Of a stretch of DNA of 36,214 nt, positions 25,222 through 34,481 are shown one piece after another. A program made the translations under genes and the position numbers. Source of the DNA: an uncultured Odoribacter sp. (lineage in GTDB: Bacteria > Bacteroidota > Bacteroidia > Bacteroidales > Marinifilaceae). The DNA lies in assembly GCA_900544025.1 (NCBI GenBank), contig UQTM01000030.1, positions 1 to 36,214 of the forward strand, read 5' to 3'. Numbering within the stretch: position 1 is the stretch's first letter; the number at the start of each line of letters is the position of its first letter. The notes beneath the pieces were generated by a model that was given only the letters and a program-made list of their open reading frames with translations, did no database searches and was not told the origin of the DNA.

Positions 25222-28170
25222 ATGAAGAAAATTATTTTATTAGGGATTCTTTTGGCCGGAATATATCCGGGAATCGGTTACTGGGCCGGATATGCACAGA
25301 ATGCCAGGGAATTTCGGACAGAAAATATCGGTTCACAGGAAATGACCGTGACCGTGGATGCTGATTTTCCCCGCGCAATAGAATATCGTTTAGGGGGAAA
25401 ATTGTTCCGGGGAGCAATGTCCCCGGAAAGACAGGTGATGGTAAACGGTAAGCCGCAGCCTGCCCGGATCGTTTTTCGAAAAGAAGGCGAAAACCGGGTA
25501 GTGTATGATTTTACGTTCGATAAAATTGAACTATCGTTCAGTGTGGAGCTGGTTGTCCGGGGGAAGGTATTGGAAGGACGGGTAAACCGGATAAAAGAGG
25601 GACAGGATAAACTTTATACTTTAGCTTTTCCCGGTCAGCAGTTACTGACCGTTGCTATGACCGACAAAGCTCCCGCTTATATTTGGTGCCGGATGATTCC
25701 GATGAAGGATGCCCCCGATGTATATCAGACCTTGCGGGAATCTTCGCCGGACGGTTCTGCCCGGACGGCGAATTATCTGTTTCTGGAAAACGGAGAACTC
25801 GCTGCCGGAATTTTGAGTAATGTGATCGACGAACGCGAGCGGGTGGCTTTTCAGGTGAAGCAGATAGCCGGGAATAAAGTGTGTCAGGCCTGGTGTCCCG
25901 TGTGGACTTACCGGGAGTTAGCCACGGAAACGCTCGAAATGCCGTGGTTTAAGGTGGTGATTGCAGACGACGGCAACCGGGATGGAATTGTCGATTGGCA
26001 AGATGCCGCCCTGCTTTACCGGGCCGAGGTGAAACGTCCTTTCCGTTCGGAGGAGGTGAAAACGATCGTTTCATCGCAAATCGGCTTTAATGCTTCGCAT
26101 CTGGCGGAGAATCCTTTTTTGCGAATGTTCGATAATATGAAGAAGTGCGCCCTGTTGCTGGATTTTTTGCCGCAGGATTTACTGGTAAAGGGATTTCAGG
26201 GCGGAGGGCATGATTCGTCTTTTCCCGATTATGCCCACCCTAACCGGCAGGCCGGCGGATTCCGCGATTTGAATTATATGATCGATCATGGAGAAGAGAT
26301 CGGCTTGAAAGTGGGATTGCATATAAATTGCACGGAGGCTTATCCGGAGTCACGGTATTTCGATCCGTCGATACTGACCAAAGAATTGGGGTGGTTGTGG
26401 GGAGATCAGGCGATATTGATCGATAAGAAGAAAGACCTGAAAAGCGGAAAGCTTTTTCAGCGGATGGATGAAATGTTCGATTCCGTTCCGAATATCGATT
26501 TCCTGTATGTAGATACGTATCAGGACCGGGGATGGCCTTTGATTAAGATCAATGAAAAATTGGTGACTCATCGCCAACGGATGTACACCGAGTTCGATGC
26601 CGCTATGGACGGCGTTTCCACCTGGTCGCACGGGCGTACCCGGCTGAAAGGCAAAGTGGCGCGTTTTATCTGGAACGATTGCCGGGATATATTCGGGCTC
26701 GACCCATTGCTGCTGGGAGCGGAGCACCACGGCATAAACGGCTGGGAAGGCGAGGCGAGCGTGCCCCGTTTTGTAAAAGAAGTATATACCCGGAATTTGC
26801 CTACCAAGTTTTTGCAGCATTTCCGGTTGATGCGGTGGACTGAGCAGGAGGCTGTGTTTGACGGCGGAGTGAAGATGGAAAGGCAGGGCAACCGGGTGAA
26901 GGGTGTTTGGGGAAATAGTACGTTTTTTAGCGGTTTATGGGACGAACAGAGGAAGAGTTTTAAAGAGATAAAGGTTTTTGTTCCCTGGGAGCCTTTGACG
27001 GAGCAACCCGGACGTATCTTTGCCTGGGACGAAACAGGCGGGACGGGACACTGGGTGTTGCCGGATTCATGGAAGAAAATTAAAAAAGTGTATGTATATA
27101 AGCTGACAGACCGGGGACGTGTTTTCGAACGGTCTGTGCCGGTAAACGGCAGAGCGGTGGATTATACGTTCGAGAAAGAAACACCTTATGTGTTTTATGC
27201 CCGGAAAGTGCAGGAAATCGATCCTGCTGTGATGAAGTGGGGCGACGGGCAAGAAATAGGAGATCCGGGATTTAACGATTACACTTTATCGTCCTGGGAG
27301 AAAACCGGAGATAAAAGGGCCGTGCGGGTGGAACGCGACCGCAACGGGCAGACCTCGTTGCAATTGGCAGCCGGGAAGGTTGCCGGAGTGAGCCAGCGTA
27401 TCGGGGCATTGCAGCCGGGAGCTGCCTATTTTGTCTCTACCCGGGTTCTGATCGACGGAAAAGCAGACCGGAGAACCGAATTGCAGGTGGAAGCCTTGCA
27501 AAAAGGGAAGGCCGTTCATACCGTAAAAAATTATTTGGATAATACCGCGTTAAATGGGGCGACAGGCTGGCAGCGGTTGAGAGTGTGGTTTGAGGTTCCT
27601 GCCGGGACGGACGATGTGAGGATCGGTATCCGGTCGGAGGCAGGTACAGCCGGAACCGTCGTATGGGTGGACGACGTGAAAGCCTATCGCACCACTCCTG
27701 TGGCGAAAGAAGCCGATTGCGTTTTATGGGAAGATTTCGAATTAAGGGATATCGGATGGGGACCTTTTGTAAATACGGTGAAAGGCAGCATTTATACCGA
27801 CTTGTCGGAATTTAACCCCGGACGTACGGCGGATGTGATCGACGGACATTTTTCGCTGAAAACCTGGAATCAGAAAAAAGGATTGCTTTATCGTACCGTG
27901 CCGGGATTGTTGCGTTTGTCCCCGGAGCAGAAATATGAAATCGAATTCGATTATTTATGCGACCGGGACAATAGTTATGAATTGATAATCAAAGAAAGTG
28001 ACCGGCCGGAGGCCCGGGTTTTATTGCGCGAACCGATCGAGAGAGGAAAGGGGCGGGTGAAAAAAGAATTTTCAACCACCCGTTACCCGGATGCCTGGAT
28101 CGGTATCGAGAAAACGAATAATGATTCTGTCATTTTTGTGATGGACAACCTGAAATTATTTATTCGCTAA
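25222..28170 (+). CDS. GH101 endo-alpha-N-acetylgalactosaminidase
   Basis: A 982-residue exported enzyme. GH101 releases Gal-beta-1,3-GalNAc (core 1) from Ser/Thr of mucin-type glycoproteins. Residues ~30-275 form the galactose-mutarotase-like N-domain with a calcium-loop-like DGNRDGIVDWQDAAL. The barrel follows: LVKGFQGGGHDSSFPDY, DLNYMIDHGEEIGLKVGLHINCTEAYPE and FLYVDTY, with Asp431 as the likely nucleophile and Glu457 a candidate acid/base. Residues ~690-845 look like a galactose-binding beta-sandwich, and ~850-982 a second one. It is shorter than the ~1700-residue pneumococcal enzyme because extra modules and anchors are absent. It lies between GH89 and an SGNH esterase in a tight operon. 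A related clan GH-R family (GH129) is less likely because of the motif set and length. Confidence 0.85.
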   Translation: MKKIILLGILLAGIYPGIGYWAGYAQNAREFRTENIGSQEMTVTVDADFPRAIEYRLGGKLFRGAMSPERQVMVNGKPQPARIVFRKEGENRVVYDFTFDKIELSFSVELVVRGKVLEGRVNRIKEGQDKLYTLAFPGQQLLTVAMTDKAPAYIWCRMIPMKDAPDVYQTLRESSPDGSARTANYLFLENGELAAGILSNVIDERERVAFQVKQIAGNKVCQAWCPVWTYRELATETLEMPWFKVVIADDGNRDGIVDWQDAALLYRAEVKRPFRSEEVKTIVSSQIGFNASHLAENPFLRMFDNMKKCALLLDFLPQDLLVKGFQGGGHDSSFPDYAHPNRQAGGFRDLNYMIDHGEEIGLKVGLHINCTEAYPESRYFDPSILTKELGWLWGDQAILIDKKKDLKSGKLFQRMDEMFDSVPNIDFLYVDTYQDRGWPLIKINEKLVTHRQRMYTEFDAAMDGVSTWSHGRTRLKGKVARFIWNDCRDIFGLDPLLLGAEHHGINGWEGEASVPRFVKEVYTRNLPTKFLQHFRLMRWTEQEAVFDGGVKMERQGNRVKGVWGNSTFFSGLWDEQRKSFKEIKVFVPWEPLTEQPGRIFAWDETGGTGHWVLPDSWKKIKKVYVYKLTDRGRVFERSVPVNGRAVDYTFEKETPYVFYARKVQEIDPAVMKWGDGQEIGDPGFNDYTLSSWEKTGDKRAVRVERDRNGQTSLQLAAGKVAGVSQRIGALQPGAAYFVSTRVLIDGKADRRTELQVEALQKGKAVHTVKNYLDNTALNGATGWQRLRVWFEVPAGTDDVRIGIRSEAGTAGTVVWVDDVKAYRTTPVAKEADCVLWEDFELRDIGWGPFVNTVKGSIYTDLSEFNPGRTADVIDGHFSLKTWNQKKGLLYRTVPGLLRLSPEQKYEIEFDYLCDRDNSYELIIKESDRPEARVLLREPIERGKGRVKKEFSTTRYPDAWIGIEKTNNDSVIFVMDNLKLFIR

Positions 28171-28212
28171 GAATACTTAAATTTTTCTAATATAATTTGT
28201 AGATTCGTCGCC

Positions 28213-29616
28213 ATGAAAAAACATATATTCTTTATACTGTGGATGATCGGTTGGACGGGAGTGGCTGTGGGACAGCTTGCCGTGCCTTCGATTATCGGCG
28301 ACCACATGGTGGTAAAACAGAAGAGCGATTTTCGTTTATGGGGTTGGGGTAATCCTAATGCAGGTTTAACGATTACTAATTCGTGGGACGGAGATACGGT
28401 GAGAGCGTGGGTGAATCAGGTAGGCGATTGGGAAGCGGTGTTGAAAACGCCGCCGTCGGGCGGGCCTTATGAGATTAAGATCCGTTCAGGATGGGAAGAG
28501 TTGATTATCCGGGATGTATTGTCGGGAGAAGTGTGGCTTTGTTCCGGTCAGTCGAATATGGAATGGAACGGAATGCGCGGCTTGAAGCAGATCGGAGAGG
28601 AATTGCCGCATTGTGACAATGACCGGATTCGCTTTTTTTATGTGGACAAAAGGGCATCGGCCAATCCGCAGGATCATTTACCGGGGAAATGGGTGGTGTG
28701 CGATGCAGCATCGTTAAAGCGGTTCAGCGCAATCGGTTATTTTTTCGGAAAGACTTTACAGTCTGAATTTCATTTTCCGGTGGGGCTTATCAATTCCAAT
28801 TGGGGAGGAACTCCGATCGAGATTTGGATGCCGGAATTTTTGTGGCAAAATGCCCGATTGGATTCGTTGAGGTTACGGAAAGGATCGTGGGTGGTGCGGA
28901 AGAGCCAGGCTTACAATGCTATGATTTATCCTTTGCGGAAGTATAATATTACAGGAACAATCTGGTATCAGGGCGAATCGAATGTGTCGAACGCTGCCGG
29001 ATATTCAGAGTTGTTCACCGCCCTGATCGAAGGGTGGAGGAAGGCTTTCCGGCAGGAATTTCCTTTCTATTATGTGCAACTGGCTCCTTATGCCCGTTGT
29101 CCGGTGCCCTGGGGAACGACCTTGATCCGGGAGCAGCAGGACAAAACGTTGGCCTTGTCTAAGACCGGAATGGTGGTGATCACCGATTTGGTGGACGATG
29201 TAAATAATATTCATCCTCAGTCAAAGAAGGAGGTAGGGCAACGTCTTGCAATGCTTGCAGCTACCGAGATTTACGGTAAAGCAGGAAATCCTTACTCACC
29301 CCGTTATCGGAGTATGACCGTGAAGAAGAATCAGGTTGAAGTGGAATTTTCGGGAGCGGTCGATCCTTTGGTGGTAGAGGGACCGGAATGTGTGGGCTTT
29401 GAGATTGCGGGGGAAGACCGGAAATTCTATCCGGCGAAGGCAACGGTGGAATCCGGTAAGGTCGTGCTATCTGCCAAAGAAGTGAAGCGTCCGGTGGCCG
29501 TCCGGTTTGGTTTTCACAATGCGGCGATCGGCAATCTGTTCGGCGACAACGGTTTGCCGGTAGCTCCTTTCCGGACAGACGATTGGAAGCTGGAGGCAGG
29601 GGGAAATGAAAGATAA
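28213..29616 (+). CDS. SASA-type SGNH esterase (sialate O-acetylesterase-like)
   Basis: A 467-residue exported protein (signal ~1-20) of the DUF303/SASA family. The N-terminal beta domain (~22-100; IIGDHMVVKQKSDFRLWG) is typical. Catalytic blocks: LCSGQSNMEW with nucleophile Ser114, SNWGGTPIEIW (~196), WYQGESN with Glu255, and DDVNNIHP with His334. Residues ~365-455 make the C-terminal beta domain. Members deacetylate sialic acids or other acetylated sugars. In the same operon as GH89 and GH101 it would remove acetyl groups that block O-glycan trimming. No sialidase is in the window, so an acetyl ester on GlcNAc, GalNAc or uronic acid is equally possible. Confidence 0.88.
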   Translation: MKKHIFFILWMIGWTGVAVGQLAVPSIIGDHMVVKQKSDFRLWGWGNPNAGLTITNSWDGDTVRAWVNQVGDWEAVLKTPPSGGPYEIKIRSGWEELIIRDVLSGEVWLCSGQSNMEWNGMRGLKQIGEELPHCDNDRIRFFYVDKRASANPQDHLPGKWVVCDAASLKRFSAIGYFFGKTLQSEFHFPVGLINSNWGGTPIEIWMPEFLWQNARLDSLRLRKGSWVVRKSQAYNAMIYPLRKYNITGTIWYQGESNVSNAAGYSELFTALIEGWRKAFRQEFPFYYVQLAPYARCPVPWGTTLIREQQDKTLALSKTGMVVITDLVDDVNNIHPQSKKEVGQRLAMLAATEIYGKAGNPYSPRYRSMTVKKNQVEVEFSGAVDPLVVEGPECVGFEIAGEDRKFYPAKATVESGKVVLSAKEVKRPVAVRFGFHNAAIGNLFGDNGLPVAPFRTDDWKLEAGGNER

Positions 29617-29637
29617 ACTATTTTAACGGTTGATAAA

Positions 29638-30501
29638 ATGAAAATACAAGTATTATTCGTGTTGTTGTTGTGTGGCAGTTTATGTGCCCCGGCGCAAAAG
29701 AAATTATTATTGGGAGGTTCCGGCTGGAATAAAATCGTATTGCTGGATAAAAAAAGCAAGCAGGTAGAGTGGAGTCATCGGCTGAATCCGGGCGATGAGT
29801 GTAATTGTGTGGCTTATACGAAGAAAGGGCAAATTTTGTATGCTTACCGCAAAGGGGCGAAATTAATCACCAAAGACGGTCAAACGGTATGGGATTATCC
29901 GGTGGCGGGAGAAGGCGAATTGCATACGGCATCGGTACTGCCCGACGGCGGTTACCTGCTGGGGATCACCGGGAAGCCTGCCCGTATCGTTGAATTGGAT
30001 AAAAAGGGGAAAGTTCGTAAAGAGATTACTTACGATACCCGGATCAATAGTCTGCACGGGCAATTCCGTCAGCTTCGGAAAAGTCGGGAAGGTACTTACT
30101 TGGTGCCGTTGATGTCGCGCCACATGGTGGTGGAACTGGATGCCGACGGGAAATTATTGCAGTCGTATAATGCCGAAGGGAATACGTTTTCCGTGCTGGA
30201 ATTGAAAAATGGTAATTTACTGATCTCTTGCGGGGACGCTCATTCGTTTCTGGAAGTGGATCGTAAGACAGGCGATTTGTTGAGGAAGGTGAAACAGAAC
30301 GATATAGATGGAGTGGCTTTGCAGTTTGTGGCAGAGATCGCCGCAGTGAAAGATCATTTGCTGGTTTGCAACTGGGCGGGACATTCCCGGGTGAAAGACC
30401 AGCCTTCGTTGATCGAACTGGATGCCGAGGGGAAAATGGTGTGGTCGCTTTGCGACAGTGAAAATGTTCGGAATGTTTCGGCTGTCTGCCCAGTGAAATA
30501 A
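29638..30501 (+). CDS. Small PQQ/aryl-sulfotransferase-like beta-propeller protein
   Basis: A 287-residue exported protein (signal peptide ending at CAPAQ). About six repeats of a blade pattern with x-L-D-K/A-x-G-K-x-x-W/L are visible: VLLDKKSKQVEWSH, LITKDGQTVWDYP, VELDKKGKVRKE, VELDADGKLLQSY, LEVDRKTGDLLRKV and IELDAEGKMVWSL. This is the layout of quinoprotein/ASST-like propellers that are common, uncharacterised members of Bacteroidota PULs. No catalytic residues can be named. It is the last gene of the operon, 21 bp after the esterase, and ends 80 bp before a strong terminator. Confidence 0.75.
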   Translation: MKIQVLFVLLLCGSLCAPAQKKLLLGGSGWNKIVLLDKKSKQVEWSHRLNPGDECNCVAYTKKGQILYAYRKGAKLITKDGQTVWDYPVAGEGELHTASVLPDGGYLLGITGKPARIVELDKKGKVRKEITYDTRINSLHGQFRQLRKSREGTYLVPLMSRHMVVELDADGKLLQSYNAEGNTFSVLELKNGNLLISCGDAHSFLEVDRKTGDLLRKVKQNDIDGVALQFVAEIAAVKDHLLVCNWAGHSRVKDQPSLIELDAEGKMVWSLCDSENVRNVSAVCPVK

Positions 30502-30581
30502 CTGCCGGGAGCGGACAGTCCGCCGGGTTGTTTTCGAAGAATTTGTCCTGGCACGTTGCCGGCACGATAAAGGTTTATGAT

Positions 30582-30617
30582 AAAATCCCTTCGGTATTTT
30601 TCCCGAAGGGATTTTTT
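30582..30617. terminator. Strong bidirectional intrinsic terminator
   Basis: A perfect 13-bp stem (30582-30594 with 30603-30615, core TCCCTTCGG/CCGAAGGGA) with an 8-nt loop and T runs on both strands. It closes the GH89 operon and, from the other side, the AraC-type regulator gene ending at 30718. Confidence 0.92.
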
Positions 30618-30717
30618 GTGCCTGATAGAAGTCATTGCTGCGGTTTTATTTTCTTGCCTCCGTTTTTATGACGGAAGAAAACAGGAACACCGCGGCGGGA
30701 AGTCTTTCTTCTTCCGG

Positions 30718-31647
30718 TTAATTGTATTTTACCGGGATACAGATATCTACGATCCATTTCTTTTCGGGGTGTTCGTCCCGGTTGTTTTGATAGATTTCGT
30801 AATGATGTCCGTTCGTGCATTGGCAGCCGTGTTCTGCCAGCAGATCGAACATCGCATGCCAGGCATCGGGAAATTCTTCCATGCCGATTTCAAACCGTCC
30901 TACGGCATACAGTCCTCCGCTTAGCTCATATTGTCCGATTTCTCCCTCGGTCTTTACGGCGGACTGAATCGTCATTCCTGCATCGGCTGTCAGTTTTTCT
31001 TTTTTCGTGACATCCGGGTTGTCGTGATAGACGGAGACTAATTTCATTCCGGGAACGGCGACCAATCCGCGGGGATAAGCCCATTGCATCAATTTGGCAA
31101 AGGCTTCCTGCATCTGGTCGAGAGCCCCCTGATGGCGGCAATAAATGATCGGTTGCGACGGTAAATTTTTGATTTCGAATGTACAATTCATAGTTTTTCC
31201 TCCTGTTATTATCGTTTTACGGGAACAAAAGTAACGGGAGTATAAACGGTTGTTTGTATCGGTTATGCTTTTGAATGGACTGTTCTTGCTATCCGGTTGC
31301 TGATTTTTGTTCCGGTAGGTTTCGGCAGTCATGCCGAAATACTGTTTAAAATTCCGGCAAAATACATTGGCTGAATTGAAACCGCAGTCGTAAGCGATGT
31401 TCATCACCGGAAGACCGGGAGCCGAAAGCAGGAGGGAAGCTGCCCGTTCCAGCCTTCTCCGGGTGACGAATTTAGCCAGCGGCTCGCCCATTTCTGCCCG
31501 GAATATACGGTGGAAATGATAGGGGGACAGATCTACCTGTGCCGACAGGATTTCTAAATCCATCGGTTGGTCGAGATGAGAGTATATGTAATCTATCACT
31601 TTATTGATCTGTTCTTTGTAGTATTTGTGTGACAGTTCTTTATTCAT
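30718..31647 (-). CDS. AraC-family regulator with C-terminal GyrI-like effector domain
   Basis: 309 residues. Residues ~10-112 are the AraC double helix-turn-helix (LEILSAQVDLSPYHFHRIFRA; VMNIAYDCGFNSANVFCRNFKQYFG). Residues ~153-308 are a GyrI-like/SbmC small-molecule-binding domain (GMKLVSVYHDNPDV; YAVGRFEIGMEEFPDAWHAMF; WIVDICIPVKYN). This order is that of Rob/multidrug-sensing regulators, so it is probably not the PUL activator. The linker (~115-152) is unusually long and low-complexity; an internal ATG preceded by a perfect AGGAGG suggests separate translation of the second domain. It is divergent from the three-domain esterase (167-bp gap). Confidence 0.88.
   Translation of the reverse strand: MNKELSHKYYKEQINKVIDYIYSHLDQPMDLEILSAQVDLSPYHFHRIFRAEMGEPLAKFVTRRRLERAASLLLSAPGLPVMNIAYDCGFNSANVFCRNFKQYFGMTAETYRNKNQQPDSKNSPFKSITDTNNRLYSRYFCSRKTIITGGKTMNCTFEIKNLPSQPIIYCRHQGALDQMQEAFAKLMQWAYPRGLVAVPGMKLVSVYHDNPDVTKKEKLTADAGMTIQSAVKTEGEIGQYELSGGLYAVGRFEIGMEEFPDAWHAMFDLLAEHGCQCTNGHHYEIYQNNRDEHPEKKWIVDICIPVKYN
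31191..31233 (-). promoter_or_regulatory. Internal promoter-like box, Shine-Dalgarno and start inside the AraC gene
   Basis: On the minus strand a TACTTTTG box (complement of 31226-31233, fits TAnnTTTG; no clear -33 TTG) precedes AGGAGG (31199-31204) seven bases before an in-frame ATG at 31191, Met153 of the AraC-type protein. The product would be a free 157-residue GyrI-like protein (30718-31191). Such a strong Shine-Dalgarno is exceptional in this genome. Either two genes have fused in frame or one gene yields two products. Confidence 0.55.
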
Positions 31648-31734
31648 GCGGTATCGGTTTTAAGACTGCAAAATAAGCGGATTTTTAGTGAGCGGGAGAA
31701 TTTATTTCAATTTTTAAAACATTTATATACAATC

Positions 31735-31766
31735 TTGTTTTTTGGATTCTTGTTTTTATATCTTTG
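31735..31766 (+). promoter_or_regulatory. Promoter of the three-domain esterase gene
   Basis: TTG at 31735-31737, a 21-nt spacer and TATCTTTG at 31759-31766 match the Bacteroidota consensus. The start site would be near 31771, leaving a leader of about 44 nt before the ATG at 31815. Confidence 0.65.
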
Positions 31767-31814
31767 CATAGATGGCTTGAATCTATTTGGAACGACTTGT
31801 TTAATTGCTAAATT

Positions 31815-34334
31815 ATGAAATTCTGCGTGATTTTTGTAGGACTGTTTCTTTTGTACGGTTTTGTTTTACCTGCACAGGAAACTGGAAAGGTGAAAAAAGT
31901 GGCTTGTGTGGGAAACAGCATCACCTTTGGAGCCGGGATCGGAAACCGGGATAAAGACAGTTATCCGGCGGTGTTGGGACAAATGCTGGGTGACGGTTAC
32001 GAAGTGAGAAATTTCGGTTTCAGTGCCCGCACCTTGCTAAACAAGGGGGATCGTCCTTATATGAAAGAACAAATGTTTCAGGATGTCCTTCAATATCGGC
32101 CCGATATTGTGGTGGTGAAACTGGGAACAAACGATAGTAAAGCTTATAATTGGCGGTATAGAAGTGAATTCAGCAAAGATTTGGAGACTTTAGTGACCGC
32201 TTTTCAGAAATTGCCTTCCCGGCCATTGATTTATTTATGTTATCCGGCCAAGGCTTATTGCCTTCAATATGGGATTCAGGATAGCGTGATTGTTCACGGC
32301 ATTATTCCGTTGCTCCGGGAGTGTGCCCGGAAAAAGCATTTGCAGGTGATCGATATGCACTCGGCTACCAGCGGGATGCCGCAGAATTTTCCGGATTGTG
32401 TCCACCCGAACGAAGCGGGGGCTATCGTCATGGCAGAAACGGTTTACAAGGCATTGACGGGTAAAGAGATGAAACATACCATGCAGGCGTTTCCCGGTCG
32501 GAAATCGGCATGGGGCGGATATGACCGTTACGATTTCAGATTCCGGGGACGCGAGGCTATCGTGGTATGTCCCCGGCAGGCCGCTCCCGGTAAGCCCTGG
32601 ATATGGCGGCCGGCATTCTTCGGAGCTTTCCCGGCGGTGGATAAAGCCTTGTTGGAAAATGGATTTCATGTGGTCTATTACGATCTTACCCATTTATACG
32701 GCAGTCCCGGAGCTGTGGAAGCGGGAACTGCTTTTTACGGTTATATGAAGAACTATTACGGGGTGTCGCCGAAGGTGACTTTGGAAGGATTTAGCCGGGG
32801 CGGGCTTTTTGTTTTGAATTGGGCTGCGAAAAATACCGATAAAGTGGCCTGTATTTATGTGGATGCACCCGTATGTAATGTGTTTAGCTGGCCGGGCAGG
32901 AAAGACCGGGTTTTGTGGGAAAGCTTGCTGAAGGAGTGGAATCTGACGGACGAGCAAATGAAAACATTTACCGGAAACCCGATAGACCATTTGGAACCTT
33001 TGGCTAAAGCCGGGATTCCGATCATCGGTGTTTGCGGTGACAGCGATAAAGTGGTGCCCTACCCGGAAAACATGGAAGTGGTGCGAAACAGGTATGCCCG
33101 TTTGGGAGGGCCGGTGGAAGTGATCCTCAAACCGGGTTGTGATCATCATCCTCATAGTCTCGAAGATCCCCGCCCGGTAGTGGATTTCATTCTGCGCTAT
33201 CAGCCCGGATACGGGAAATTTCAGCATATTCAGGAAAGGGGAAGTCTGAAAAACTCTTATCTCCGTTTCGAGAAAGAGCGGAAAGGGAGAGTGGCTTTTC
33301 TGGGTGGTTCGATTACCGAGATGCAAGGATGGCGCACGATGATACAACAGCAGCTGAAACAGCGTTTCCCTTATACGGAATTTGAGTTTGTGGATGCGGG
33401 AATCGGCTCTACCGGTTCGGTTCCGGGAGCTTTCCGTATAGCCGGCGATGTGCTGGAAAAGGGGCGTATCGATTTGCTATTTGTGGAAGCGGCGGTAAAC
33501 GACCATACGAACGGTTTTCCGCCTACGGAGCAGGTGAGGGGAATGGAGGGGGAGATTCGTCGTGCCTTGTTGGAAAATCCTGAACTGGACGTGGTGATGC
33601 TGCATTTTATTTACGATCCGTTTATTCCCATGCTCGATGCCGGGCAGGTTCCGGATGTTATTTTAAACCATGAGCGGGTGGCCAATCATTATCTGATACC
33701 TTCGGTCGATCTGGCTCAGGAAATCGCCGGGCGGATGCAGGCGGGCGAATTTACCTGGAGGCAGTTCGGGGGCACTCATCCTTCGCCTTTCGGGCATCGT
33801 TTTTATGCTGCGTCTATTGCTCGCTTGTTCGACCGGATGTGGAGCGGTCTGCCTGCCGGGGCGGAAATCACGGCTCATGCTCTTCCCGCCTGTCCTTTGG
33901 ACTCTTTCAGTTATTACGGCGGACGTTTTGTGGATGTCCGGGAAGCCCGTGCAGGAAAGGGATGGGAGTATGTAGAAAAATGGACTCCGGATTTAAAGGC
34001 AGAAACCCGGAGGGGATTTGTGGACGTGCCGATGTTACAGGGAAAACAGCCGCATGCTAAATTAGTTCTTGATTTCAGAGGGAAGGCGGTAGGTATTTTC
34101 GGCGTATTCGGTCCGGCGGCCGGAATATTGGAATATAGCGTGGACGGTGCTCCTTTTAAGCGGCTGGATACTTATACCCGCTGGAGTAAGGGTATCTATC
34201 TGCCGTGGTTGTATGTGCTTGAAAATGAATTGAAGGATGGTGAGCATCGGTTGGTGCTCCGGATTTCGAAAGATAAAAATAAAGATAGTGCGGGATATGA
34301 ATGTTGTATCCGTAATTTTGTTGTAAATGAGTGA
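31815..34334 (+). CDS. Three-catalytic-domain esterase: SGNH, alpha/beta hydrolase, SGNH
   Basis: 839 residues with a signal peptide (~1-21). Domain 1 (~27-215) is an SGNH/GDSL hydrolase: GNSIT with Ser35, Gly68, GTNDS with Asn106, and DCVHP with Asp194/His197. Domain 2 (~230-460) is an alpha/beta hydrolase: GFSRGG with Ser327, GVCGDSDKVVP with Asp409/411, and GCDHHPHS with His445 or His447. Domain 3 (~490-672) is a second SGNH: GGSIT with Ser499, Asn562 in VNDH, and GGTHP with His655; the usual Asp three before the His is Gly. Residues ~690-839 form a beta-sandwich (FVDVPMLQGK; VGIFGVFGPAAGILEYSVDG). Probably removes several ester groups from one complex glycan; substrates unknown. Monocistronic, with its own promoter. 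Confidence 0.85.
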   Translation: MKFCVIFVGLFLLYGFVLPAQETGKVKKVACVGNSITFGAGIGNRDKDSYPAVLGQMLGDGYEVRNFGFSARTLLNKGDRPYMKEQMFQDVLQYRPDIVVVKLGTNDSKAYNWRYRSEFSKDLETLVTAFQKLPSRPLIYLCYPAKAYCLQYGIQDSVIVHGIIPLLRECARKKHLQVIDMHSATSGMPQNFPDCVHPNEAGAIVMAETVYKALTGKEMKHTMQAFPGRKSAWGGYDRYDFRFRGREAIVVCPRQAAPGKPWIWRPAFFGAFPAVDKALLENGFHVVYYDLTHLYGSPGAVEAGTAFYGYMKNYYGVSPKVTLEGFSRGGLFVLNWAAKNTDKVACIYVDAPVCNVFSWPGRKDRVLWESLLKEWNLTDEQMKTFTGNPIDHLEPLAKAGIPIIGVCGDSDKVVPYPENMEVVRNRYARLGGPVEVILKPGCDHHPHSLEDPRPVVDFILRYQPGYGKFQHIQERGSLKNSYLRFEKERKGRVAFLGGSITEMQGWRTMIQQQLKQRFPYTEFEFVDAGIGSTGSVPGAFRIAGDVLEKGRIDLLFVEAAVNDHTNGFPPTEQVRGMEGEIRRALLENPELDVVMLHFIYDPFIPMLDAGQVPDVILNHERVANHYLIPSVDLAQEIAGRMQAGEFTWRQFGGTHPSPFGHRFYAASIARLFDRMWSGLPAGAEITAHALPACPLDSFSYYGGRFVDVREARAGKGWEYVEKWTPDLKAETRRGFVDVPMLQGKQPHAKLVLDFRGKAVGIFGVFGPAAGILEYSVDGAPFKRLDTYTRWSKGIYLPWLYVLENELKDGEHRLVLRISKDKNKDSAGYECCIRNFVVNE

Positions 34335-34367
34335 GTTATCCGGTTTGTTGCCGGAGATTGAAAAGAA

Positions 34368-34384
34368 GCCGGGATCATCCCGGC
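34368..34384. other. GC-rich palindrome downstream of the esterase gene
   Basis: GCCGGGAT-C-ATCCCGGC is a perfect 8-1-8 inverted repeat, foldable as a GCCGGG/CCCGGC hairpin. No T run follows, so it is a poor intrinsic terminator; it may stabilise the 3' end of the esterase mRNA. Confidence 0.4.
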
Positions 34385-34481
34385 CGGGGAAGTGGGATTC
34401 GGGGCTTTGGCTCAATGAGATAGGTGATACGGACGTATGCTTTGTTTTTATTGTTTTTTTACAAAAAATAAGTAAAAAAAC

